Shown: positions 22,884 through 34,576 of the stretch, piece after piece
How positions within the stretch are numbered: position 1 is the stretch's first letter
How the letters are laid out: each line of letters begins with the position of its first letter
From: Arcuatula senhousia
Taxonomy: Eukaryota; Mollusca; Bivalvia; Mytilida; Mytilidae
DNA: 64,000 bases
Reading direction: 5' to 3'
NCBI GenBank assembly: GCA_963971305.1
Contig: OZ020314.1
Coordinates: 1,860,001-1,924,000 of the forward strand
Notes under the pieces: model-generated
Seen by the model: only the letters and a program-made list of their open reading frames with translations
Database searches by the model: none
What the model was told of the DNA's origin: nothing
Program-made: the position numbers and the translations under genes

Positions 22884-24745
22884 AGGACTTTCTTGTAACA
22901 ATACATATGTACATAATCACCAAGGTTTTGAAGTAAGGATTTTATTGTAACAATATATATGTACATATTAAACAAGGTTTTGAAGCAAGGACTTTATTGT
23001 AACAATACACATGTACATTATCACCAAAGTTTTAAGTAAGGACTTTATTGTAACAATACATATGTACATACTAACCAAGGTTTTGAAGTACGGACTTTAT
23101 TGTAACAATACATATGTACAAAATAACCAATGTTTTGAAGTAAGGACTTTATTGTAACAATACATATATACATACTAACCAAGGTTTTGAAGTGAGAACT
23201 TTATTGTAACAAAACATATGTACATAATAACCAAGGTTTTGAAGTTAGGACTTTATTGTAACAATACATATGTACAAAATAACCAATGTTTTGAAGTAAG
23301 GACTTTATTGTTACAATACATATGTACAAAATAACCAAGGGTTTGAAGCAAGGACTTTAATTTATTGTCACAACACGTTTGTACATAATACCTAGGTTTC
23401 GAAGTAAGGACTTTATTTTAACATTACATATGTACATACTAACCAAGGTTTTGAAGTAAGGACTTTATTCTAACAATACATATGTACAAAATAACCAAGG
23501 TTTTGAAGTAAGGACTTTATTGTTACAATACATATGTACATAATAACCAAGGTTTTGAAGTAATGACTTTATTGTAACAATACATATGTACATAATAACC
23601 AAGGTTTTGAAGTAAGGACTTTATTGTAACAAAACATATGTACATATTAAGCAAGTAAGGACTTTATTGTTACGATACACATGTACACTGCAAAAAATGC
23701 CACACATGTGAAAGACATGTAGAATGCCACATCTGTGTCACATGTGATTCACATGTGTTCCACATGTGTGTCACATGCGTTTGTAGACTCGCATGTGACA
23801 CATGCGTGTATTACATGTGTGTCACATGTGTGAGGCACATGCGTTTCACATATGTGAAACACATGTTGAAATTTCACATAAGCACGATGCATGCATAAAA
23901 TCATATGAATATATTTCAAATTATTTTGAAATCTACACATGTGATACATGTGTGGCAGGAAACATCTAATTCCGTGCGTGTCACACATATGTGAAACACA
24001 TGTGACACATATGTATCACATGCGTGGCATTTTTACCGGTGTACATAATTACCAAGGTTTTGAAGTATGGACATATGTACATATTAAGCAAGGTTTTGAA
24101 GTAAGGACTTTATTGTTACAATACACATGTACATAATTACCAAGGTTTTGAAGTAAGGACTTTATTGTTACAATACACATGTACATAATTACCAAGGTTT
24201 TGAAGTAAGGACTTTATTGTTACAATACACATGTACATAATTACCAAGGTTTTGAAGTAAGGACTTTATTGTAACAATACGTATGTATATAATTGGTTTT
24301 GAAGTAAGAACTTTTTGGTATCAATACATATGTACATTAATCACTAAGGTTTTGAAGTAAGGAATTTATTGTAACAATACATGTGTACATAATAACCAAG
24401 CTTTTGAAGTAAGGACTTTATTGTTACAATACATATGTACATAATAACCAAGGTTTTAAAGTAAAAACTTTATTATAACAATACATATGTATATAATTGG
24501 TTTTGAAGTAAGGACTTTTTTGTAACAATACATTATGTACATTAATCACCAAGGTTTTGAAGTAAGGAATTTATTGTAACAATACATATGTACATTATAA
24601 CCAAGGTTTTGAAGTAAGGAATTTATTGTAACAATACATGTGTACATAATAACCAGGCTTTTGAAGTAAGGACTTTATTGTAACAATACATATGTACAAA
24701 ATAACCAAGGTTTTAAAGTAAAAACTTTATTGTAACAATACATAA
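22884..24745 (+). repeat. 52-bp minisatellite
   Basis: More than 30 units with consensus AAGGACTTTATTGTAACAAT followed by ACATATGTACATAATAACCA and AGGTTTTGAAGT. Units are tandem with no spacers, many differing only by point changes. It is interrupted by a MITE at 23686-24041. Confidence 0.9.
23686..24041. mobile_element. 356-bp MITE with TA target duplication, full of CACATGTG palindromes
   Basis: Ends CACTGCAAAAAATGCCAC and the reverse complement of CACCGGTAAAAATGCCAC, flanked by TA (23684-23685, 24042-24043) inside a minisatellite unit. Joining the flanks restores the unit (ATGTACATAATTACC). The interior is largely ACATGTG/CACATGTG palindromes and variants. The TA duplication fits the IS630/Tc1/mariner group. 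No transposase. Confidence 0.8.
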
Positions 24746-25412
24746 GGTTTTCATGTAATAAGGACTTCCAATGATGGAGAATTCTAATGTATAAAGAAGA
24801 TTGGGGAAATAAATGTTTGAGTTTGTTATATTCCAATATGACCATTTTAGATGGTTTTTAAAATACATGTAGCTGTCTGTACACTTCTTTGTGGTATTTG
24901 TTTAAACATAAGATATTCCACAAAGTTTAATTAACACGTTGTGGTATTTTCAAAATTGTTACATGAAAGCATCATTAAATCAGATCATTAAATGAAATTA
25001 TGATTAAGAATAATTCATATTGTGTTTTGAATATATACATGCCTTTTGTAACTTTTTCTATATTTATAGTATATGTTGAGTCTGAAAATGTAGATATTCT
25101 ATTATTGTGTCTTGTTGAAATTGGTGTAATTTGATTTTGATTCAAAACCTGTATTTTTAAACTTATTTTTGGTAGTATATTATTGTTATTCTCAGAGAAA
25201 ACAATGATTATAAAGTATCCATTGCTTAGTGCTAAATGAATTGTTTATTATTTACTTGTTCAAATTGATTAATCAAAGATGTAATACATAATTTTAAAAA
25301 ATGTTTGAATTATTTCATAAATACAATAAGTCCAGCCTTTTCATCATTCACATTAAATGTTTGCACTGGCTTTGTTGAATTGTAGTTTGTACCTATTATT
25401 TATATTTCGCTT

Positions 25413-25418
25413 AATAAA
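25413..25418 (+). promoter_or_regulatory. Candidate polyadenylation signal AATAAA
   Basis: AATAAA in TTAATAAAATTATATTTAG, followed by a TTTTATTGTTTTATTGTC region. It is the best-formed signal downstream of gene 1 on the plus strand, but 3.5 kb from the stop codon, so assignment is tentative. Another AATAAA occurs near 24811. Confidence 0.3.
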
Positions 25419-26440
25419 ATTATATTTAGATTTTATTGTTTTATTGTCTACTTTTGCCTTATAAGCTGACTGACTATTGCCGTCCCTTTGTTTCCCTTTT
25501 CAAATATCCTCTTGTGCGAATCTACTGTCAAAATACATTGAAGTTTTACAAACTGTTTGGGACTGGGCCGTTATAAAGATTTACAAGAAAATTTCCGTCA
25601 ACCTTTCCTTTGAGAATGATTTGAAACTTTGTTCAGTATGACAAACTGTACGCCCTAAGCGACTTTCAGACATGTAGAACACATGAACACATTACTTCTT
25701 TATTTTACAATTAACTATAAAACCTTGAGAAAAAAAAGCATTGGGGGTTAAAGTGTTCAGCAAAAATTTTGAAGAAGATTTGACAAACTATGAAAGATAT
25801 ATTGTCTTCTTTGTATTTTCCCCAAATTTGACACTTTTTAGATCAACTGGTCAAATCCCATGTCAGATCTACCATCTGTACGTAAGTCTGCATTAGTTGT
25901 CTCTAAACAATTTTTAAAACCTTCTTTGAAATCACTGAACCAATTTACCTGAAATTTAATGATAAACAACAAACTATCTTCGTTTTAAAGCAGATTCGAT
26001 GAAAATATTACAACTTTCACTAAAAATAGAACATAGAGTAAAATGACTTATAATGGCTTATAACTTAGCAATTTGAATTGAGAAAAAAAAACACAAACTT
26101 GTAGCTCACCTAAAGTTTCATGTGATCTATTGCCATAACTTGGCAACTCTCGTCGTTGTTAACATGTTATAAAAATCCATGAAACTACTAAAGGGATTGC
26201 TTTGAAACTTGTACACGTCATCATTAGGATTACAAAAATTGGTGACAGCCTACCGAAAAAACATGGCCACCATTTCTAAAAGTAAAACAGGTGGCCAGGC
26301 CCCAGTTTTTGGCTTATTGATCCAAATTATAATAGATAGAGAATAAAGGTAATAACAAAACCACCGAACTTGAATGATCAATCTCATAGTCCAGAGAAAA
26401 TGACAAAAACGAATCAGTCATACCGGAGAACTGGTGGATC
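25419..26440. other. Intergenic dispersed repeats
   Basis: No gene. Sequence such as GAGAATGATTTGAAACTTTG and GACAAACTGTACGCCCTAAG is shared with the tandem repeat at 38790-39200, so this is a diverged copy of that repeat. Confidence 0.45.
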
Positions 26441-26454
26441 GCAATGGTCCTGAC

Positions 26455-26515
26455 TTGGTACAGGCATTTCAAACGAAATGGTGGGTTAAACCAGGTTTTA
26501 TGGCGCCAAACCTCC
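26455..26515 (+). repeat. Segment shared with 37302-37365 (inverted)
   Basis: AGGCATTTCAAACGAAATGG then TGGGTTAAACCAGGTTTTATGGCGCCAAACCTCC matches the reverse complement of 37302-37365 with few differences. Both copies adjoin reverse-transcriptase relics of different families. Confidence 0.6.
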
Positions 26516-26625
26516 CTCTTCCATTGCGATCTTAGGATCCGGCAACGACCATAAAACACAACATAGTTGTGTGACACAATAGGGATATTGAGGTGATCAT
26601 CTCAGTACAGCAGACCAGTAAAACA

Positions 26626-27299
26626 CTAATTAAAACAATTAACTATCATATCTTTTAACTCAATTTTGAACTTTTCTACTAGTGGCTGATAACGAAGAAA
26701 GAATTTTTTTAGTGATCGTATGAGACGTGTTTTCTTATAGCCCTGCATCAAAAGTCGGTCACGAAGAAACCGGTGTCTGATCAAAAAATCTGTGAAATGT
26801 GTGCAAGCTCTGGCATATCGAATAAGTTGAGAAATATAAACACCGTATACAGGACAAGTAGGTATATTGCTCTGTAGATTAGGAAAATTAATAATTTGAA
26901 AATTAAAATCGTCTCGTTTATCGTAATTTTTTGTACTGAGATGACCACCTGGGTCAAATTCGAGGAGCAAATCCAAGAAAGACGTGAAGCAATTAGATTC
27001 GGTGGTCTCTTTAATCTCCAATTCCGGAGGATATATTGAAGGAATCCAACTACCAAATGAAGTGTTATTGACAGAAAGGACATCATCAATATATCTGAAT
27101 GTAAGATTAAATGACCTTGCCTCTTTCATCTTCTTGTTCTTTACGAGTCCCTGAAGAAATTCAGTCTCGTAAGAGTATAAAAACAAATCGGCGAGGAGTT
27201 TGTGCCCATTGGAATGCCGATTTGTTGTTGAAAAATCTCTCCTTCGAAGGTGACAAATATGTTGTCAATGAGGAATATAATATGGTCTTTGGAATGTAA
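26626..27299 (-). pseudogene. Reverse-transcriptase fragment (RYIDD family, clade uncertain)
   Basis: Reading leftward, the frame shows IDNIFVTFEGEIFQQQ, then GIPMGTN, and after a small deletion that shifts the frame near 27190, LFLYSYETEFLQGL, the catalytic RYIDDV box (27082-27099), YPPELEIKETTESN, SFLDLLLEFD, YDKRDDFNFQIINFP and YGVYISQLIRYARAC. This is a recognisable metazoan RT-like family (YDKRDDF, SQLIRYARAC). I cannot place it between Penelope-like and other retroelements from motifs alone. Upstream RT blocks are missing. Confidence 0.75.
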
Positions 27300-28011
27300 A
27301 CGAGATAAAACAAAGTAACCACATCATTGTGTTCGTCTAGAAATGCTGAAATGCTTGCAATGGATACAAAAAGCTGAAAATCAATGAACAATAAACGGCC
27401 GTACACGGACATAAACACATTGTCATGTGACATTGACATACTTTTTACGCTTCAAAGTCTCTATGAACGTTTTAATGGATGTAAACTTCTTTGCAAGACT
27501 TGATTTTCTCTTTGGTACTCCTTTGTTTGTCTTGATTTCCACTTTAGCGTATATCTTTGCTTCTTTTATGGATTATGGATTGTGTATTAAAAGTGCGATA
27601 CTTAGGTATCTGGTATTTAGTCTACCAATGTTTTGATGTAGGTCTACACAACTCTAACACACCATATGAGTTTTCTAGAACAATTAATATTAGTCCACAT
27701 ATTCTTTTTGGTGGTCACTTGCCTTTTGTGTCTCAATCACAAGGACTAAAGACCTAAATAGACCTTTAATGAGTATGGCAGGGGTGTCGACAAGCGAGAC
27801 CAACGTGGCCACACTTGTCAAATCTTAAACTCAATCCTAATTGGTACGAGTTATGCACCATCGCTTGCCTATTTGTTTCTTCATTCATAAGAAGCGGACC
27901 TCGTAGAATTATTCTAGACATAAAGAATCGTAACCTTTCACTTAACAATTCTTTATTTATGGTGACTATTTACATCCCATATAACACCAGGAACCAGAGT
28001 TCACTACTAGG
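27300..28011. other. Intergenic, no recognised gene
   Basis: Short ORFs on both strands lack recognisable motifs. The sequence may contain further decayed 5' parts of the RT element on the minus strand. Confidence 0.35.
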
Positions 28012-28400
28012 GATGGCAAACTGTTCAAAATATACTAACCGGTTAATCGTTAGATCTTCCGACCGATTAACCGGTAAACCAAACCAAAGGACATTACTAA
28101 GGATGGCAAACTGTTCAAAATATACTAGCCGGTTAATCGTAAGATCTTCCGACCGATTAACCGGTTAACCGGATGATACATGTAACTAGGGATGTCATCC
28201 CATATAACACCAGGAACCAGAGTTCACTACTAGGGATGTCAAACTGTTCAAAATATACTAACCGGTTAATCGTAAGATCTTCCGACCGATTAACCGGCAA
28301 ACCAGGTGAAACATGAAAATACTAGGGATGGCAAACTGTTCAAAATATACTAACCGGTTATTCGTAAGATCTTCCGAACGATTAACCGGTAAACCAGGTG
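28012..28400. repeat. Four tandem copies of a hairpin-forming AACCGGTTAA module
   Basis: Each module reads GGATG(G/T)CAAACTGTTCAA then AATATACTAACCGGTTAATCG, AAGATCTTCCG and CGATTAACCGG. Copies start near 28014, 28101, 28236 and 28326. ACCGGTTAATCG and CGATTAACCGGT form a 12-bp stem over a loop containing AAGATCTT. The TAGGGATGGCAAAC start resembles hAT-type transposon termini (inference), so these may be clustered solo ends. Confidence 0.65.
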
Positions 28401-28473
28401 ATACATGTAACTACAAAAGGTGTCGAGTCAAAATAAATTGCGGAAAAAACTCAGGCTAGATTGTTACACATAG

Positions 28474-28597
28474 GATAATTAATTGGGTCGAGTGAATAAC
28501 CAAAATATGATCATGAGTCGGTGAACGCACACAGATTTAAAGAGTGCGCGGACGAGTGATCATATTTTGGTTATTCATGAGACCTAATTGATTATCG
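28474..28597. repeat. Imperfect inverted repeat, about 45-bp arms
   Basis: Left GATAATTAATTGGGTCGAGT and GAATAACCAAAATATGATCA pair with right TGATCATATTTTGGTTATTC and ATGAGACCTAATTGATTATC. The spacer is about 30 bp. It could be a small fold-back element. Confidence 0.65.
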
Positions 28598-28600
28598 TAT

Positions 28601-29840
28601 TTATTACATAGATAAAATGCAGCTATTTAATCGTTTTTAATAAATTTATTTGAATGGGGTATGAATTTAAACCGCAGGAGTCATGCCGACAACGCAATAC
28701 AATTCACGACGTCACAATTGAGTTTGACCGGAAAGGACGCAATAGTGAAAATATTTTTGTTATTTCACATTGTGAATTTACCAGATTTTATTTCACTAGG
28801 AAAAATCGGTATTTCATATGCATCTATGTAATAATTGATAGCCTCTCGTTATTTCAAGTCCAAATATAAAACATTCGCATTTAAAAGCTTTTAAATGGCG
28901 TATAGTTTGAATATCCAGGGAACACCGAATGCAATAAGTTTTTTTAAAAACTATTACCTTCAACACGCAATGGAAAAGCGAAGAGGAGTACCAAAGGGAC
29001 AAATAAATATCGTAAGCCCAAAAAGGCAATGACAAGTTCAATAGACACAGAGGGACAAGACAAAAAAAAGTAAAAAAAAACGAAGCAAATAATGAAAAAC
29101 AAAACAGTTTTAACAGATAAAAAAGATACGATAAATCTGCAATTAGCAAGGCTTAAAATCTTAAATTTTGTATAGCTAGGGGCTATATCAAAACATCGAC
29201 TTGTCAAAATAGAGACAATCAAAACAGCAACTGTTTCTGTAGTCGAAACGGCGACATATTTAATTGGATTTTACTAAAATCGTACATCAAAATAGCGACA
29301 TAAGACATAAACAGCATTCTAATCAAAACAATGGAAGTTAAAAAAAACAAGTATTGAACGAATAGAATGAAGTAAAGTTTCCCATATCAATAGATTCAGC
29401 CTTGTCAAGTTTTATGTTATGTCATATTTTTCGCAAATTTAGTCGTCTAGTCGTCAGTTTTTTTTGTGTGTTAAATTATTTGTCTCTAGGAAACAAACTC
29501 CTTTTCATATCTTTCATCATTAACTTATTATTTTGTAAGGATTGTGAGGAGTATTGAGACTCTATTGGAAGAGATTCACACCTGAAAGACAAATAGCTAA
29601 AACAGGGTAATGTTGCTCCCAGGTTCTTGTCGTCAGTCAAGAAATTTTCCTAAATCATGTACTTTTAGACAGATACGAGATTTCTTAGATGAGCGCAGAC
29701 ATTGGTTTAACAAAGAGTTTTGTATTGTCATCCTTTCCGAAGTTAACCGTGAAAAAATCGATGGTTGAAAGCGTGACAGGTGTGCTATAGCAAGCAGACA
29801 CTGTTTACACTTTTTACTCTTGTTTTAATTTGCGGTCACA
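28601..29840. other. Intergenic with inverted R2 copy
   Basis: 28601-29590 shows no gene. 29590-29840 is repeat R2 on the minus strand (CTCCCAGGTTCTTGTCGTCA, GAGATTTCTTAGATGAGCGC, GTGCTATAGCAAGCAGACAC), matching 8383-8640 reversed. Confidence 0.5.
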
Positions 29841-30827
29841 TTGATGATTGCAGTTTGGTTGTTATATGCGTTTTGTGCTATTAATCCGACAGGCGATGCG
29901 TTCTTTAGTGCTAACGTTTGTTTAAGATTAAACATGTTTCAATAACTTTGATATCTTGAACCACTAGTTGGTCTACCTGTTTGTGGTCAACTTTCATTCT
30001 CTGACCATTACCCTAATGTCCTAATTCTGCAAGAGCTAAAGTCCTAAAGACCAACACTGAATCGATTTTATCTATTAGCTGTACCATATTATGCTTAATC
30101 CCTATACCCAGACTTTTGTACTGTTTAAACTTAAACACATAAGACAATCCTTGGACACATTTTTACTCTTAACAGATATAGCATTTCTTAGTATCAAGCG
30201 CCTATTTCAGTCAAGGTATTTTTATTTTGTTATGCTAATCCCCCACTTTGGTGGGAAGACATATTTCTATTCTGTCCGTCCGTCTGTCTGTTTGTCCTGT
30301 CGTCTGTCCGTCACACTTATTCCGCTCAGCTCCTTAAAGAAAGTTGATATGTAGCAAGGACACCATAAATATGTAGTTGTGCAAAATTAACAGGACATTT
30401 CTATCCTCAATCTTTTTGTGGGATTTATTGCCCATTGACCTTCAGACTTTTCCATTACCCTTCTTAATCACAGGTTTCTGCTCTCAGCTCATCCAAAACT
30501 ACAAGTACAAATGACAATGAAATTTATGAAACTCGGTATGTAGCCAGTACACTATGTACTTGTGCATATAAGACGGAAAGTTTGAAAGAAAATAACAAAA
30601 TCTAGGTCTCTCACTGGCCTGTAGAAAGAATTTCGGTAACTTGAATGGTGGTACTATAAAAAAATGTACACCAAAGCCCGATATTTTAAGTTATCGGTAA
30701 TTAGTACAATGATTTTTCCTTTGATGTGTACTGGCTGATAAAGTCTGTCTCACGAACAGGTGTGTATCACCGAAATTATCGGGTCAGTACGTTACGTCAC
30801 AATTAATTACCGATGAAGAGAATATAT
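29841..30827. other. Intergenic with hairpin-headed repeat
   Basis: A head with CCCACTTTGGTGGG (about 30242-30255) is followed by GTCCGTCCGTCTGTCTG and body sequence (TATGAAACTCGGTATGTAGC). No gene supported. Confidence 0.45.
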
Positions 30828-30925
30828 GACTTTTTGATTTTGAGATCGACTTTATCACTTGTTTTTTGGTTCACCCTTCGGGTTCACCAAAACAAGTGAT
30901 AAAATCGATCTCAAAATAAAAAAGT
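30828..30925. repeat. Long near-perfect hairpin with CCUUCGGG loop
   Basis: GACTTTTTGATTTTGAGATC, GACTTTATCACTTG and GGTTCACCC pair with GGGTTCACC, CAAGTGATAAAATC and GATCTCAAAATAAAAAAGTC. The stem is about 45 bp with few mismatches. The apex CCC-TTCG-GGG is a C(UUCG)G tetraloop. It could be a palindromic mobile element or a small-RNA precursor. Confidence 0.75.
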
Positions 30926-31565
30926 CCTATATTCTATATTTATTTTTATCAACATTTCTATCTTTTTAAATTGTAATTTTTTATTATCCCCGCTTCAAAG
31001 AAGTTTTCTAAGCGACTTCATGACACAGAGGCCTGGTATTTTGCGTAAAAATGTAGCTTTATCTTAATTATAGTACCATATGGAGTATATAATAATTTTA
31101 TTCCCCTATGTACCTATGTTGTATACTTCCTGTCTACCGGGTACTAAGGTTTTTACACATAATGGACATATATGCAAAATTTCCGCCAAAGTTTTCTAAG
31201 CAACTACAATACATGATGCAAAGGCCTGATATTTGCATATGGTTTATCCTATAGTATACCACAAAGCAGATATCAATCTGATGTTCCTAGATCGTCTACT
31301 TCCTGTTTACCAAATACTGAGGTATTTACACATAAATATTTTTTACACATATTTACACATATGTCTATAATCTCACAGATTCATGCAGTTGTTTTACATC
31401 TTATAATTTGATTCAAAATCAGGATAACAAAGACTGTTTTTATCTATCTTCCATACATGTAAAGAATCATTTCATTGGTCTAGCTGTTACTGTAGCAAAA
31501 GACGATTGGATATAAAACAAATAGATTTACAAAAACTAAATAGAGAAAACACTTTTATTAAAAGG
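30926..31565. other. Intergenic, diverged hairpin-headed repeat
   Basis: A CCCCGCTTCAAAGAAG head near 30988 is followed by two diverged body units (CCTGGTATTTTGCG, CCTGATATTTGCATATGG). No gene. Confidence 0.45.
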
Positions 31566-32010
31566 TTAATAAATGATACTTGAACAGATCGCATCTGTTC
31601 TGTGTTCATGATACAACAATGAAAATACGAGTTTGAAATGTTCCCCCCTGTAGATTGATTGAAATTTATTTATTGATAGATCAGATACAATATCACTGCT
31701 CGTAGATGGTCCTTCTTCATCTGTCGGGACGGTGCACGTGTCTTGTGGCCCCGCTTGTGACTTCGTCAGCGATTCCCTTAAACGGATCCTGTCCCCTATT
31801 GTAACGACACCAAGAGCGGCAAGTTCTTCGTCTGATAGTTGCTTGGCGATTTTCATATCAATTTTTTGTTCAAGAAAACGCTCGGCGAGAGTGCCCACTC
31901 CCAAAACAGAACCGCCTCCATACTTCCCATTTTGATTGGAGGTGAGTGTGAACTTTCCGAGTGCGGAAATTGTCGTTGATTTCCGATTTCCCCCGAGTAA
32001 CAACCACTTA
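31566..32010 (-). CDS. SAM-like domain coding fragment
   Basis: The minus-strand frame contains GVGTLAERFLEQKIDMKIAK, then QLSDEELAALGVVTIGDRIR and LRESL, followed by a low-complexity acidic tail (PTDEEGPSTSSD). The pattern ..LT.EEL..LGV...GDR.RL is typical of SAM domains. The frame stays open upstream only because the adjoining satellite has no stops on this strand, so the true N-terminus is unknown. An ATG at about 31929 lies in another frame (MGSMEAVLFW), so a frameshift is possible. It could be an exon of a host gene or a transposon-borne domain. Confidence 0.45.
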
Positions 32011-32036
32011 AAATAGCACCTTATGCTATAACGACA

Positions 32037-32392
32037 GCGTATAAAGTTGTAACCACATAGTATAAAGTTGTAATCACATAGTATAAGTATGTACCTACAT
32101 AGTATAATGTTGTAATCACAAAGTATAATGCTGTAAGTACTGAGTATAATGTTGCACAAACTTAGTATAATGTTGTTACAGCATAGTATAATGGTGTAAT
32201 CACAGATTATAATGTTGAAAAGACAGCGTATAATTATGCAAACACAGAGTATAATGTTGGAACCCCAGAGTATAATGGTGTAACCCCAGATTATAATGTT
32301 GAATAGACACTGTAAAATGATCCATGCAACGACTGAGTATAAAGTTGTAACAACATAGTATAATGTTGTCACCACGGAGCACAATATTGTAA
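32037..32392. repeat. AT-rich satellite, left block
   Basis: A degenerate unit of about 21-27 bp built on GTATAATGTTGTAACNAC. It is the same family and orientation as 34577-35170, and was continuous with it before a transposon inserted at 32393. Confidence 0.85.
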
Positions 32393-34573
32393 AGCCACAG
32401 TCACACTGTCACGTATCGGCTTCCCCGTTTTACTACGTTTTAAAACGCCACGTTTTAATGTAATGTATTGTCAAAGTTTTCGGTCTTCACGTTTAACTAG
32501 GTATATGCTACGTTTTACTACGTTTTACTAGGTATGGCCAGGTTTAACATCAGCCGTTTCGATAGGTTTTACTACGTTTTGCTACGTGTGTGGTACGTTT
32601 CGTCAGGTATTACTAGGCTGTGTCACGTTTTACAAGGTATATGTTACGTTCTAGTACGTATTGATGCGGTTTTGCTAGGTATGTACTACGTCTAACTACG
32701 TTTTACCACGTGCCACTACGCTGTGAAGAATTATCCGAGAAAACCGCGTAATTTCTCTAAATTAAAAAACTTGAATTATATATTCACCAGGATGAGGTAA
32801 TGATTGCTTTGAGGAGAAAAGTAAGTTGTGATTTCATTCATATTTTAGTACATTTATAATATGAGGCAGGTTTAACCCGTGACACTTACGAAGTTACAAT
32901 TACTTTTATTTATTTTTATTTTGTTCGAAAATAAAAACAAACTAGCTTTTCCTGTGGGTTACGCGTGCATGCGCTTAATGACGTCTAAATTTTCAAAAAC
33001 AAAGCGTTAAAAAGACGCTGAAAGTTTGGGAAAACTAGCTTGCTAAACCTGACGTTGAAGGAAAATTCAGCTCAGTGTACAACTAAAATATTGACATTTC
33101 TACCATTATCGCTCCCTTCGGGAGCGTATTATATCTTCGCTCCAAAGACTAATGATCACTAATGGTATAGTATATTACCATTATCCGGCCGTTCATCTGT
33201 CTGTGAAATACAATATCACAGTTTTCCAACTGCTTTAAAAAGATAATTGATATGACATTTTGCATTTACTTTAGTACCAAATGGTGCATAATAATTTTAG
33301 GTTCCTAGCTACACTGGTTTTACACATGTTGAACATGGATGCAAAAATCCTATCACAGTTGTCTAACTATAGGTCGTAGAGCTTTTATATTTCGCCTTCA
33401 GTCTTATCATATGGTATAATAGGGTGTATATCTATTTTATAGCTCCTAGGTCATCTACTCTCTGTTAACCGAATACTTAAGTTTTGAACAGAAGCGGGAT
33501 ATCACTAGTGAGCTTTAGCTTACAAAATACTTGTTACAATTTATATTCAACAGCTTTAAGACTTTCACGCAAAGTGCTATTTCAGTCTTTTCCTCATTCC
33601 CTTTAAATAAGAGAAAAGAATCACCTTGTAATTTAATCCCAGTCATTCAATTAAAAAAAATAATTTGTTACAGAAAACTTGACAAACCGCTGCGATGAGT
33701 ACAAGTGCAAGAGATAGGCCAACTGTGAGTGCCTCTCTGAACCATGTGTCTTTCTTCTTAACCCTGACGTCATTCTAACTACATTCTCCTGAAACATAGC
33801 TGGGTCAATTCGCAAACAGTTTCTAAAGGAAACAATATATCCTTACGTCCCAGTTCCTCTAAAATTGTTCGTACATGCCTTACGTGGATCTCCTACTTTT
33901 CCAATGTCTCACCCAAATTAAACGCGTTTTTCTTATCCTCTGGTACCGGTTCTGGTTGTACTGAAACAACAACAGCCTTATCTTGCAGAATACGCGTATG
34001 CTCATTCAGCAACATCCCGTAATTTACCAATTTCCTAGTACTCTTTTTCTTTTAATGTGATCTAAGTGAAGATTTTGTACAAAACAAGGGTGCAAAAATA
34101 GGCGAAATTAAAGAGTAAGCCTAATTAACCGTGATGATACCTACTAAAACGTGATAAAACGTGAAAAAAACCTAGCGAAACGTAACATTTAACGTAAAAA
34201 ACGTACAAAAACCTCATAAAACCTCGTAAAACGTAGTAAATACCTAGGAAAACGTAGTTAAACCTGGTGGTGGGCATTCCGCTACGTTTTACTAGGTTTT
34301 AGTTACGCTTTCACCAGGTTTTAACACGTTTTAACGACGTTTTACCACGTTCTACAACGTATCTGCTACGTTTATTTTTTTAGCCGCGTTTTGCCACGTT
34401 TGTGTCGTGCAAACGATACAAACGGGGCACCCCACGTTTGCGTCCAGGTATCTCTACGTATGTACCCGGTTTCAACTACGTGTCGGTACGTTTCGTTACG
34501 TTTATAGCCGTTTCACTACGTTTTAGAAACGTAGTAAAACGGGGTGCCGAAACATGACAGTGTGACTGGGGCT
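32393..34573. mobile_element. 2.2-kb PIF/Harbinger-like element with subterminal ACGTTTTACTACGT arrays
   Basis: TIRs begin AGCCACAGTCACACTGTCAC (left) and AGCCCCAGTCACACTGTCAT (right, inverted) and continue into CCCCGTTTTACTACGTTT. Flanked by TAA (32390-32392, 34574-34576), the 3-bp target size of PIF/Harbinger. Closing the gap restores the satellite. Both ends carry 300-400 bp of degenerate TACGTTTTACTACGT/GGTATG motifs (32425-32730, 34130-34555), and the right block switches orientation near 34270. A minus-strand stretch at 33660-34050 has decayed coding character (e.g. DPAMFQENVVRMTSGLRR) but carries stops. Linking it to a Harbinger transposase is weak inference. Confidence 0.75.
33107..33525 (+). 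repeat. Nested hairpin-headed repeat
   Basis: A head hairpin CGCTCCCTTCGGGAGCG (33110-33127) and GTTCATCTGTCTGTG are followed by body sequence ending GAAGCGGGATATCACTAGTG with the small stem GTGAGCTTTAGCTTAC and CTTGTT. Layout like the Helentron-like repeats elsewhere, nested in the 2.2-kb element. Confidence 0.4.
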
Positions 34574-34576
34574 TAA

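Noticed and set aside
23749..24136. ORFs rich in CDTHVTH-like repeats
   Set aside because: Caused by CACATGTG palindromes inside a MITE, present on both strands.
22884..24745. Possible CRISPR array
   Set aside because: Units are fully tandem with no unique spacers, and the sequence context is eukaryotic; it is a minisatellite.
28654..29222. ORFs of 71-111 codons on both strands
   Set aside because: No motif, no splice context, composition typical of AT-rich non-coding DNA.
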